Made by a program: the position numbers and the translations under genes. The notes beneath the pieces were generated by a model. That model had not been told where the DNA came from. It made no database searches and was given only the letters and a program-made list of their open reading frames with translations. Below, one piece after another: positions 55,297-64,000 of a stretch of DNA of 64,000 bases. Position 1 is the stretch's first letter, and each line of letters opens with the position of its first letter. Origin of the DNA: Actinomadura sp. NBRC 104412 (GTDB lineage: Bacteria > Actinomycetota > Actinomycetes > Streptosporangiales > Streptosporangiaceae); the NCBI RefSeq assembly GCF_030269515.1, contig NZ_BSTM01000006.1, positions 62,001 through 126,000 on the forward strand. The letters run 5' to 3'.

Positions 55297-55920
55297 ATGA
55301 AGGCCGAAGAACTGGTGGACCTCGCCCCGGTCATCCCCGTCGTGGTGCTGGACGACCCGGACGCCGCCGTCCCCCTGGCGCGGGCGCTGCTGGCGGGCGG
55401 CCTGCCGGCGATCGAGGTGACGCTGCGCACCCAGTCGGCCCTGGAGTCCATCGAGCGCATCGCCGCCGAGGTGCCGGACGCCGTCGTCGGCGCGGGCACG
55501 ATCGTCACGCCGGAGGACGCGGAGCGGGCGGCGGGCGCGGGGGCGCGGTTCCTGGTCAGCCCCGGCGCGACCGACACCTTGCGGCGCGCGATGAACGCGA
55601 CGGGGCTGCCGTTCCTGCCCGGGGTCTCCAGCGCGTCCGAGGCCATGGCGTTGCTGGAGCACGACGTCACGGTGATGAAGTTCTTCCCCGCCGAGCAGTC
55701 CGGCGGAGCGGCCTGCCTCAAGGCGCTGTACGGGCCGCTGCCGCAGATCACGTTCTGCCCGACCGGCGGCATCACCACCGACAACGCCCCCAAGTACCTG
55801 GAGCTGCCCAACGTGGCCTGCGTCGGGGGAAGCTGGCTGACCCCGTCCGACGTCGTCCGCGAAGGCGACTGGGACCGCATCGAGAAGCTCGCCAAGGCGG
55901 CCGCCGCGCTCGCCCGGTAG
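55297..55920 (+). CDS. eda: 2-keto-3-deoxy-6-phosphogluconate aldolase
   Basis: Class I aldolase that splits KDPG into pyruvate and glyceraldehyde 3-phosphate. The Schiff-base Lys is in [12 protein letters not shown], the catalytic Glu in [10 protein letters not shown], and the phosphate loop in CPTGGI and CVGGSW. The 207 residues are the normal length. ATG 55297 lacks a strong ribosome-binding site (CTGGAG at 9 bp). With edd it forms a complete Entner-Doudoroff branch, feeding pyruvate that could also be used by pdhABC. The stop codon lies inside a 12-bp tandem repeat. Confidence 0.94.
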   Translation: MKAEELVDLAPVIPVVVLDDPDAAVPLARALLAGGLPAIEVTLRTQSALESIERIAAEVPDAVVGAGTIVTPEDAERAAGAGARFLVSPGATDTLRRAMNATGLPFLPGVSSASEAMALLEHDVTVMKFFPAEQSGGAACLKALYGPLPQITFCPTGGITTDNAPKYLELPNVACVGGSWLTPSDVVREGDWDRIEKLAKAAAALAR

Positions 55921-55967
55921 CTCACCCGGTGGCTCGCCCGGTGGCTCACCCGGTGGCTCACTCGGTG
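55908..55967. repeat. Five tandem 12-bp units covering two convergent stop codons
   Basis: GCTCRCCCGGTG is repeated five times without a gap (55908-55967), with one or two substitutions in the first and last units. The eda TAG (55918-55920) and the permease TGA (55958-55960) both lie in it. On the minus strand three further TGA stops occur in frame within the array, so read-through is blocked repeatedly. Confidence 0.9.
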
Positions 55968-58525
55968 GCCATGGCGCGGAGGATGTCCATGCGGGCGGCG
56001 CGGCGTGCCGGCCACACCGAGGCCAGCACGCCGATGACCACGGCGGCCAGCAGGTAGAACGCGAGCCTGCCGTACGGGATGGCCAGCACGTCCAGGCCCT
56101 CGGCCTCCAGCGCGCGCCGCAGCGCCACGCCGAACAGCACACCGAGCCCGAGCCCGGTCACACCGCCGAACAGCGAGACCACCAGCCCCTCGTACCGGAT
56201 CATGCGGCGCAATTGGCGGCGTTGCAGGCCGACAGCGCGCAGCATGCCGATCTCCCGGGTGCGCTCCACGACCGCGAGCGCCAGCGTGTTGACGATGCCC
56301 AGCGCCGCGACCAGCACCGACAGCACCAGCAGCACCAGGATGAGCTGGAGGAAGAGGTCGATGTCGGCGCCGGCGTCGTCCTTGATCTCCTCCCGGTCCT
56401 TCAGGTCGAGGTTGGGCCAGGGCGCGAGCGCCGCCTCCAGCGCGCGGCGGGTCGCCGCCCGGTCGGCGCCGGGCGCGGCCGTCACCTCGATCCGGTCGAG
56501 CGTCTTGGACGGGTCGTGGGCGCGGTAGCCCTCGCCGTCGATGATCATGGAGGGCGTCGTCGGGGCGATCGTCGTGGTGTCGGCGTAGACGCCCGCGACC
56601 CGGAACACCGTGCGGGCGCCGTCCGCGTACAGGCCGGGGATCGCGCTTCCGGCCCGCCAGCCGTTGGACGTGGCGACGCCGCGCGAGACGAGCAGGTCGT
56701 CCTTCCGTGACGGCAGGCCGCCCGCGACGAGCCGGAGCCGGAAATGGCTTGCCAGCGCGCGGGGGTCGCCCGCCGTGACGGTGTGCGCCTGACCGTCCAG
56801 AGCGATGCGCGCGTCGCGGATCGGGACCGCGGTCCCGACCCCGGGCGTGCGGGTCACGGCGGGGAGGACGTTCGCGCCCACCGGCGTCACCACGCTGCGG
56901 CCCTCGATCCGGTAGTCGGCGGTCACCCCCGCGCCGAGCCGGCGTTCCACCGAGGCGGCCAGCGACTGCCCGAGCACCGAGACCGTCCCGATCAGCGCGA
57001 GCCCGATCATCAGGGCGGACGCGGTGGCGGCGGTCTGCCGGGGGTTGCGCTGCGCGTTCCTGCGGCCCAGCCGTCCCGGCACGCCGGCGAAACGGGCGAA
57101 CGGCCGGCCGAGCAGCCCGGTGAGCGGCCCGGCGATCACCGGTCCCAGCAGCAGGACGGCGGTGAGGAGCAGGGCGCAGCCGCCGCCCGTGCACGTCAGC
57201 GCGGTGTCCCCGCTGGTCGCCGATCCCGCCGCCAGGGCGCCCACCGCTCCGGCCAGCACACCCGCCCCAGCGACGACACGCCACCGCAGCGAGCGGCGGG
57301 GAAGGGCACCGGACGCGTCGTCCCGCATCGCCGCCACCGGCGGTGTCCGCGCCGCACGCCGCGCGGGGATGTACGCCACGGCCGGCGTCACCAGCAGTCC
57401 CACGCCGTACGCGCCGAGCACCGCCGAGACCGGCACGACCGGCGTGCCGAACGGCAGGTCCTCGCCTGCGAACGCCGACAGCAGCCGCGACAGCCCGTAC
57501 GCGAGCCCGCCACCGGCCACCAGCCCCGCCGTCGCGCCCACCAGTCCCACGCCCGCCGCCTCACCGAGCACCGACCGGGTGATCTGCCCGCGCGAGGCCC
57601 CGACCGCCCGCAGCAGCGCCAGCTCGCGGGTCCGCCGCGCCACCAGCATCCCGAACGTGTTGAAGATCAGGAACGTCCCGACAAAGACCGCGATCATGGC
57701 GAAGACCAGGAGGAACGTCCGCAGGATGGCGAGGATCTCGCGGAGCTGCCCGGCGGTCTCCTCGGTCACCTGCCGTCCGGTGACCGCCTCAAGCCCGGCG
57801 CCCTCGGGCAGCACCGCGGCCACCGCGTCGCGCAGGCGCTCGGGCGGCACACCGTCACGCGCGTGCACGACGATCCGGCTGTAGGTGCCCGGGCGCTCCA
57901 TCACCAGGCGCTGCGCCGTGCCCGGCTCGAACGCCACCACCGACACGCTGGAGTTCAGCGCCGAGTCCCCGTACCGGAAGATCCCGGTGAGCGTGAACGT
58001 CCGCGTGCCCCCGGCCAGCGCGACCCTGACCCGGTCCCCGATCCGGTGCCCCGCCGCGGACGCGGTGTTCGCGTCCATGGCGAGCTCGCCGGGCGACACC
58101 GGGGCACGACCGGACCGAGGGCGGATCTGGGCCAGATCGCGGTCGGCGATCCAATCCGTACCGACGTGCGGCGCCGGGCCCACGATCTCGCCCTTGCCGT
58201 CCACCACGGCGGCGAACCCGCTCACCTCGCCGCGCGCCTTGGCGACCCCGTCCACCCTCCGCACCGCCTCCAGGGCGGACGCCGGGACGGCACGCCCCGA
58301 GGTCGCCAACGGGGTCGCCGCGTCCTCGACCGCCTTGCCCGGGCGCACCACCACATCGGTGCCCCGCCCGAAATTCTCGAACACGCGATCCAGCTCGCGG
58401 TCCAGGGTCGCCGAGAAGATCAGGGTGCCGGCCATGAAGGCGGCGCCCACCGTCACCGACACCGCCGAGAGCAGCAGCCGGGCGCGGTGCGCCACGAGTC
58501 CGCGCAGGACGAGCTTGACCATCAT
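55958..58525 (-). CDS. FtsX-like (MacB-type) ABC transporter permease
   Basis: Membrane protein of 855 residues with the duplicated FtsX layout: helix 1 near residues 18-38, extracytoplasmic domain, three-helix FtsX block at about 265-400 (NTFGMLVARRTRELALLRAVGAS), a middle helix pair, a second extracytoplasmic domain and a final FtsX block (NTLALAVVERTREIGMLRAVGL). Such permeases work with a MacB-like ATPase in lipid or antibiotic export or envelope stress. No ATPase gene is next to it, which is unusual. ATG 58525 is used (a second ATG follows). It is divergent from a two-component system that may regulate it. Confidence 0.88.
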   Translation of the reverse strand: MMVKLVLRGLVAHRARLLLSAVSVTVGAAFMAGTLIFSATLDRELDRVFENFGRGTDVVVRPGKAVEDAATPLATSGRAVPASALEAVRRVDGVAKARGEVSGFAAVVDGKGEIVGPAPHVGTDWIADRDLAQIRPRSGRAPVSPGELAMDANTASAAGHRIGDRVRVALAGGTRTFTLTGIFRYGDSALNSSVSVVAFEPGTAQRLVMERPGTYSRIVVHARDGVPPERLRDAVAAVLPEGAGLEAVTGRQVTEETAGQLREILAILRTFLLVFAMIAVFVGTFLIFNTFGMLVARRTRELALLRAVGASRGQITRSVLGEAAGVGLVGATAGLVAGGGLAYGLSRLLSAFAGEDLPFGTPVVPVSAVLGAYGVGLLVTPAVAYIPARRAARTPPVAAMRDDASGALPRRSLRWRVVAGAGVLAGAVGALAAGSATSGDTALTCTGGGCALLLTAVLLLGPVIAGPLTGLLGRPFARFAGVPGRLGRRNAQRNPRQTAATASALMIGLALIGTVSVLGQSLAASVERRLGAGVTADYRIEGRSVVTPVGANVLPAVTRTPGVGTAVPIRDARIALDGQAHTVTAGDPRALASHFRLRLVAGGLPSRKDDLLVSRGVATSNGWRAGSAIPGLYADGARTVFRVAGVYADTTTIAPTTPSMIIDGEGYRAHDPSKTLDRIEVTAAPGADRAATRRALEAALAPWPNLDLKDREEIKDDAGADIDLFLQLILVLLVLSVLVAALGIVNTLALAVVERTREIGMLRAVGLQRRQLRRMIRYEGLVVSLFGGVTGLGLGVLFGVALRRALEAEGLDVLAIPYGRLAFYLLAAVVIGVLASVWPARRAARMDILRAMATE

Positions 58526-58663
58526 GGGCCGATTCCAGCCGGGGACGGCCACGCCGCGGCAGAGCGGAAAGTGGGGGAAGGCCACGACGAACGTCGGGCC
58601 AACGCCGCGATCACGCGACTTTCGTAGGGTGGCGGGCGCCGCCGTCGTGCGTACCGTGGGGAT

Positions 58664-59971
58664 GTGCGTCCACAACTCGCGTGGTCCTCCCTGAAGGGAA
58701 GGCCCGCCATCGACATCGCGTCGGACGCCCTCGTGGTGATCCTCGGGGTCGTGTTCTGCCTCACGCTGGCCACCCAGAACGGGTCGATCCTGCGTCCTCA
58801 CGGCGGCCTCACCGCCGTGGTCCTGGTGCTCACCGCCCTGCCGCTGGCGTTCCGGCGGCGCGCCCCCATCGTGGTCGCGTGGTCCACCACCTCGGTCACC
58901 GTGCTGCCGCTCGTCGTGGAGCACATCGCCCCCGGCACCCTGCTGTACACGGAAGGGGACGCCGCCTACATCCAGATCGCCTGGTGGCCCCCGACCGGGA
59001 TGTTCGCCGCGTACGCCGCCACCGCGTTCGCCCGCGAATGGCGGCAATCCGCGCCGGCCGTGGCCGGACTGGCCGTGCCGGTGCTCTTCCTCGGCACGGC
59101 GATCCCCTCCACGGCGTTCCGGCCCTTCCAAGGCCAGCAGGAAGGCGCCGTCGAGACGATCATCTTCCGCAGCCTCGTCGTCATCGTCGGCGGCGCGCTG
59201 CTCGGCATGTACATGGGCGCCCGCCGGAGCGTGGTGCGCGGCCTCACCGAACGCGCCGAACGCGCCGAACGCGAACGGCACCTGCTCGCCGAACGGGCAC
59301 GGGCGGAGGAACGCGCCCGCCTCGCCGCCGAGATGCACGACGTCGTCGCGCATCGCGTGACGCTGATGGTGCTCCAGGCCGGAGCGCTGCGCGTCCGCGC
59401 CCCCGACGACGGCACCCGGGACGCCGCCGAGGAACTGCGCCGCACCGGCTGCCAGGCACTGGAAGAGCTCCGCGACGTCATCGGGCTCCTCCGCCGCACC
59501 GGCGAAGGCGACGACGACGCGCCACCGGCCGCGCCCCTGCCCGACCTGTCCGCGCTCATCGCCGAATCCGCGTCGGTCGGCGTGCCCGTCGAACTGGAGG
59601 AATCAGGCGTCCCTCCGGCCGCCTCGCCCGTCGCCGGCCGCACCGCGTACCGGATCGTGCAGGAAGCGCTGACGAACGTGCGCAAACACGCGCCGGGCGC
59701 GCATGTGCGCGTCCAGGTCCGATACCGCCCGGACGGAGTACGGCTCACCGTCCACAACACCGCGCCCGCCCGCGCCGCGGACGCCGAACTGGCCGGCAGC
59801 GGATCCGGCTCGGGGCTCGCCGGACTCCGCGAACGCGTCGAACTCATCGGCGGGACGATCACCTTCGGACCGGACGGCGACGACGGATTCACCGTCGAAG
59901 CCTCCCTTCCCGCCTTCGTCCCCGCCGGCGCCACCCCACCCGTCACGCTCGCGCCGGAGCCCGCCCCATGA
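58664..59971 (+). CDS. Sensor histidine kinase (NarL/DesK-like, HisKA_3)
   Basis: Membrane sensor of 435 residues. Four to five helices in the first 190 residues form the sensing part, a coiled coil (RAERAERERHLLAERARAEE) follows, then the dimerisation box with phospho-acceptor His in EMHDVVAHRV and an HATPase domain (VQEALTNVRKHA, GSGLAGLRERVELIGG). Start GTG 58664. The stop overlaps the response regulator start (ATGA). The signal is unknown; the divergent FtsX permease suggests an envelope stress or antimicrobial input. Confidence 0.9.
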   Translation: MRPQLAWSSLKGRPAIDIASDALVVILGVVFCLTLATQNGSILRPHGGLTAVVLVLTALPLAFRRRAPIVVAWSTTSVTVLPLVVEHIAPGTLLYTEGDAAYIQIAWWPPTGMFAAYAATAFAREWRQSAPAVAGLAVPVLFLGTAIPSTAFRPFQGQQEGAVETIIFRSLVVIVGGALLGMYMGARRSVVRGLTERAERAERERHLLAERARAEERARLAAEMHDVVAHRVTLMVLQAGALRVRAPDDGTRDAAEELRRTGCQALEELRDVIGLLRRTGEGDDDAPPAAPLPDLSALIAESASVGVPVELEESGVPPAASPVAGRTAYRIVQEALTNVRKHAPGAHVRVQVRYRPDGVRLTVHNTAPARAADAELAGSGSGSGLAGLRERVELIGGTITFGPDGDDGFTVEASLPAFVPAGATPPVTLAPEPAP

Positions 59972-60660
59972 TCGACGTGGTCGTCGTCGACGACGAACCC
60001 ATGGTGTGCGCCCACCTCCACACCATCCTCGGCGCGTCCGGCGACATCCAGGTCGTCGGCGAAGCGCACGACGGCGCCGCCGCGGTCGAGGCCGTGCTGC
60101 GCTACCGCCCCGACGTCGTCCTCATGGACCTGCGCATGCCCGGCGTCGACGGCCTGACCGCCATCGAACGCATCGCCGCCCACCGCGACCCGCCCGTCAT
60201 CGTCGCGCTCACCACCTTCGACGCCGACCACTACGTCATCAGGGCGCTGCGCGCGGGCGCCGCCGGCTTCCTGCTGAAATCCACCCCGCCGGACGACCTC
60301 GTCGAACTCGTCCGCGTCGCCGCCGACGGCCACACCGTGATGTCCGCCGCCGCCACCCGCCGCCTCGTCGCCACCGTCACCGGACAGGAGACCGCACGCG
60401 ACCGCGCCCGCGCACTGCTCGACGAGCTCACCGAACGCGAAACCGACGTCCTCGCCTGCCTCGGCGAAGGACTCACCAACGCCCAGATCGGCGAACGCCT
60501 CTGCCTCAGCGAGGCCACGGTCAAGGGGTACGTGTCGCGCCTGCTGGACAAACTGCAATGCGCGAACCGGACACAAGCCGGGCTCTTAGCCGTATCCCTA
60601 TGGGGGGCGACCCCCCACACCCCCCGAATGCGGGGCCGACGACCCCCGCCGCTCGCCTGA
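59968..60660 (+). CDS. Response regulator, NarL/FixJ family
   Basis: Two-domain regulator of 230 residues. The receiver has acidic VDDEP, phospho-acceptor Asp in VVLMDLRMPG (about residue 54) and Lys in LLKSTPP; the LuxR-type HTH is ELTERETDVLACLGEGLTNAQIGERL. The final ~20 residues (LWGATPHTPRM) come from a dispersed repeat and are not part of the HTH domain. It is co-translated with the kinase. Confidence 0.92.
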   Translation: MIDVVVVDDEPMVCAHLHTILGASGDIQVVGEAHDGAAAVEAVLRYRPDVVLMDLRMPGVDGLTAIERIAAHRDPPVIVALTTFDADHYVIRALRAGAAGFLLKSTPPDDLVELVRVAADGHTVMSAAATRRLVATVTGQETARDRARALLDELTERETDVLACLGEGLTNAQIGERLCLSEATVKGYVSRLLDKLQCANRTQAGLLAVSLWGATPHTPRMRGRRPPPLA

Positions 60661-60720
60661 AGGCTTGCGGCGGTGACCGCTGACCCCGCGTAGGGGCTCC
60701 GGCCCTTGCCCCCTTGGGGT
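60600..60720. repeat. Dispersed GC-rich repeat, copy at the response-regulator 3' end
   Basis: Near-identical to 2228-2335, including GGGGGGCGACCCCCC, the CGCCGCTCGCCTG tract and GTAGGGGCTCC. As in copy 1 it enters the gene in the frame giving GATPHTP and then provides GC-rich stems after the stop. Confidence 0.8.
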
Positions 60721-60724
60721 GTGG

Positions 60725-61174
60725 TCAGCGGGAATGGAACCGGGCTGCTTGCGCTGCTCTCACCACTGCTCTGACCAGGAAGATCAGCAGGGCCACCTTG
60801 AGGACCGCCAGGACGGCGGCGCCGAAGCCGCCGGTGAAGGCGACCACCGTGAACACGATCAGCAGCAGGGGGAAGGCCGGGGACGCGCCGGGGCGGTGGT
60901 GGCGCATCGGCATCCCCTGGTGGTGAGCGTGGTGGGGGTGGCGATGCCTGTGCTTGGTCTTGGGCGCCGGTTCGGGCAGGCCGTTGGAGCCGGGCAGGTC
61001 CTGGACGATCGCCTTCAGGTCGCCCTGGGTCTTGGACGCCAGGGTGGCGTCCAGCCGCTCGTCGAGTTCCTCGCGGTCGAGGCGGCCCGCCGCGAAGTGC
61101 TCGTGGAGGGCCGAGGTCACCGCGTCCCGTTCGGCGTCGCCGATCCGCATGTCGTCCGGCTGGGTCACCGTCAC
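60725..61174 (-). CDS. DUF1707 domain membrane protein
   Basis: Protein of 149 residues. The N-terminal ~55 residues are the SHOCT-like DUF1707 domain (MRIGDAERDAVTSALHEHFAAGRL, LDREELDERLDATLASKTQGDL). A His/Pro-rich linker (KHRHRHPHHAHHQGMPMRHH) leads to two C-terminal hydrophobic segments. GTG 61174 overlaps the PadR stop by 4 bp, so the two are coupled. Function is unknown; the His cluster could bind metal. Confidence 0.85.
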   Translation of the reverse strand: MTVTQPDDMRIGDAERDAVTSALHEHFAAGRLDREELDERLDATLASKTQGDLKAIVQDLPGSNGLPEPAPKTKHRHRHPHHAHHQGMPMRHHRPGASPAFPLLLIVFTVVAFTGGFGAAVLAVLKVALLIFLVRAVVRAAQAARFHSR

Positions 61175-61884
61175 TCCTCGGGTGCTTCGCGGGTCGTGGG
61201 GCCCGCGTCCTCGTCGTCCTCGGCGAGGATCAGGTAGAGGCGCCGCCGGGCGTCCGCCAGCGCCGACGTGGCCTGCGCGACCTGCTCGGGGGTGCCCGAG
61301 TGGACGATCTGCATCACCGCGGCGCCCGTCCGGGCCGCCTCCTTGAACAGGTCGGGGACGCCCTCGCCGAAGTCGGGCGCCATCGCCGCCCACGGCTCGT
61401 CCACCTCCTCGGGGTGCTCGGCGATGTGGGCGCGGCCCTCGTCGGTCAGGTGGAAGGTGCGGCGGCCGCCGTCCTCCTCGCCGCGGATCAGGCCCTCGTC
61501 CACGAGCTGCTGCAAGGCCGGGTAGACCGCGCCGGGGCTGGGCTTCCAGCCGCCGCCGCTGCGCTCGTTGATCTCCTGGATGATCTGATAGCCGTTGCGT
61601 GGCTCCTCGGCCAGCAGCGCCAGGATGGCCGCGCGCACGTCTCCCTTGCGCGCCCTCGGTCCGCGTCCCTTGCGGCCCTTCGCCCACGGCGGGGCGCCCC
61701 GTCCCCAGGGGCCGGGAGGCGGGCCCCATGGACCCGCGCCGCCGAAGAACCAGCCGGGGACCTCGCCGCGCGGGCCGCATCCCCAGCTCCAGTCGTGGGA
61801 GCGCCTGTGCGCCATCTTCGCCCCGAGTGCCGCCGCGGCGAACGCCCAGCCCAGGTCCGGTCCAGGACCGTGCCGCGTCCCCAT
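61171..61884 (-). CDS. PadR family transcriptional regulator
   Basis: Repressor of 237 residues. A Gly/Pro/Trp-rich N-terminal extension of about 75 residues (GPWGPPPGPWGRG) precedes the winged HTH (VRAAILALLAEEPRNGYQII, PSPGAVYPALQQLVDEGLI), followed by a helical dimerisation region. ATG 61884 follows GGTGGAG. It forms a two-gene unit with the DUF1707 membrane protein, a pairing seen in other actinomycetes. The palindrome CGATATATCG upstream is the probable autoregulatory site. Confidence 0.88.
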   Translation of the reverse strand: MGTRHGPGPDLGWAFAAAALGAKMAHRRSHDWSWGCGPRGEVPGWFFGGAGPWGPPPGPWGRGAPPWAKGRKGRGPRARKGDVRAAILALLAEEPRNGYQIIQEINERSGGGWKPSPGAVYPALQQLVDEGLIRGEEDGGRRTFHLTDEGRAHIAEHPEEVDEPWAAMAPDFGEGVPDLFKEAARTGAAVMQIVHSGTPEQVAQATSALADARRRLYLILAEDDEDAGPTTREAPEE

Positions 61885-62237
61885 GTGCTCCACCGCCTTC
61901 CAAGATCTCTCTTTGATCTTTCGCGATACGACAACGATATATCGAAGACGAGGGGAACGGCCAGATGGTTCCCGGGCGAAGTAACTTGATGTCAAGACAA
62001 ATCGCAGATAGCTTGATGTCGAGAGAAAACCTGCGGAAGTTAGTCGGCCCCGATTCTCGAGCAAGGCCGTCACTAGGGCAGGATTCAGGGGGACGGTGAA
62101 CCGCCCCGCCCGGGCCCTCGCCGGCCTTTCCCCCCGCGACCGGCGTGGCGCTGGATATCCGGGCATATCGGAAGATGAGGCAGCACGTCGCGCTCCCGTG
62201 CAGCACCGGACGCGCGGCGGTGACGGAGGAGGAGTCC
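61885..62237. promoter_or_regulatory. Divergent padR-acnA regulatory region with three palindromic words
   Basis: No gene. The region is AT-rich for this genome. CGATATATCG (61935-61944) is a perfect palindrome 50 bp before padR. CTTGATGTCAAG (61985-61996) and CTTGATGTCGAG (62012-62023) are two imperfect palindromes, 27 bp apart, of the CTTGA-N2-TCAAG type. Each may serve a different regulator of padR and acnA. Confidence 0.55.

Positions 62238-64000
<1,763 letters not shown>

Noticed and set aside
58966..60576. Minus-strand 536-codon frame opposite the histidine kinase and regulator
   Set aside because: Ser/Ala/Gly-rich shadow without a family; the plus strand has a clear two-component pair.

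Overview
The window is about 70% GC, densely packed with short gene overlaps (mostly ATGA/GTGA), and uses many GTG and some TTG starts. Together with the gene content (Ceb/Bxl-type sugar importers with no ATPase subunit, CebR-type operators, an ECF42/DGPF pair, DUF1707, SCO665x-like genes) this points to a mycelial actinomycete. A Streptosporangiales/Actinomadura-like host is my best guess, but genus level is not provable from the sequence.

Layout. 1-2304: a Gfo/Idh/MocA oxidoreductase divergent from a ROK regulator, with a perfect 19-bp inverted repeat between them. 2228-2787: a dispersed GC-rich repeat and the promoter of a secreted GH2 beta-galactosidase carrying an inserted LamG domain (to 6549). 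6536-10721: a three-gene pyruvate-dehydrogenase-type operon (pdhABC) divergent from a GntR regulator. 10751-13455: xylBA with promoter and operator. 13508-25838: a probable xyloglucan/beta-glucoside oligosaccharide locus (lipoprotein, two permeases, GH31 alpha-xylosidase, GH1, MFS exporter, LacI regulator, secreted GH3) behind two LacI-type operators. 25849-29784: deaminase, TerD-like protein, a frameshifted endonuclease/exonuclease/phosphatase gene and a DUF1445 remnant. 29785-36384: bxlA divergent from bxlEFG, plus a cupin. 36366-38164: pnuC-nadR NAD salvage. 38179-44273: a complete ceb locus (cebEFG, bglC, cebR) with two exact CebR boxes. 44724-51142: a seven-gene run (GTP cyclohydrolase II-like, CDP-alcohol transferase, dehydrogenase, PTPS-like, GT4, methyltransferase, membrane protein) plus a convergent creatininase-family gene. 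51152-51983: an ECF42 sigma factor reduced by internal deletion beside its intact DGPF partner. 52056-55920: ROK regulator divergent from edd-eda. 55908-61884: FtsX-type permease, two-component system, DUF1707 and PadR genes. 62238-64000: the first part of aconitase.

How it fits together. Most of the first 44 kb is a catabolic island for plant cell-wall oligosaccharides: secreted hydrolases (GH2, GH3), three lipoprotein-dependent importers, intracellular hydrolases (GH31, two GH1, GH3) and xylose entry to the pentose phosphate pathway (xylBA). Shared operator words connect separate operons: TGGGAGCGCTCCCA at the ceb locus and before the GH31 operon, and a CGCAAG/TTTC/GAAA element before xylBA and between bxlA and bxlE.

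Most notable. (i) The 44.7-51.1 kb cluster resembles the poorly understood S. coelicolor SCO6650-SCO6655 genes. Its GTP cyclohydrolase II homologue has His where canonical enzymes have the key Tyr, its PTPS homologue has lost a zinc His and the catalytic Cys, and a creatininase-family amidohydrolase lies beside it; I infer a formylaminopyrimidine (FAPy)-type start to an unknown, possibly lipid- or sugar-linked metabolite. (ii) A dispersed repeat has been captured as coding sequence in four proteins, including an in-frame internal insertion in Edd. (iii) Several genes are freshly broken or decayed.
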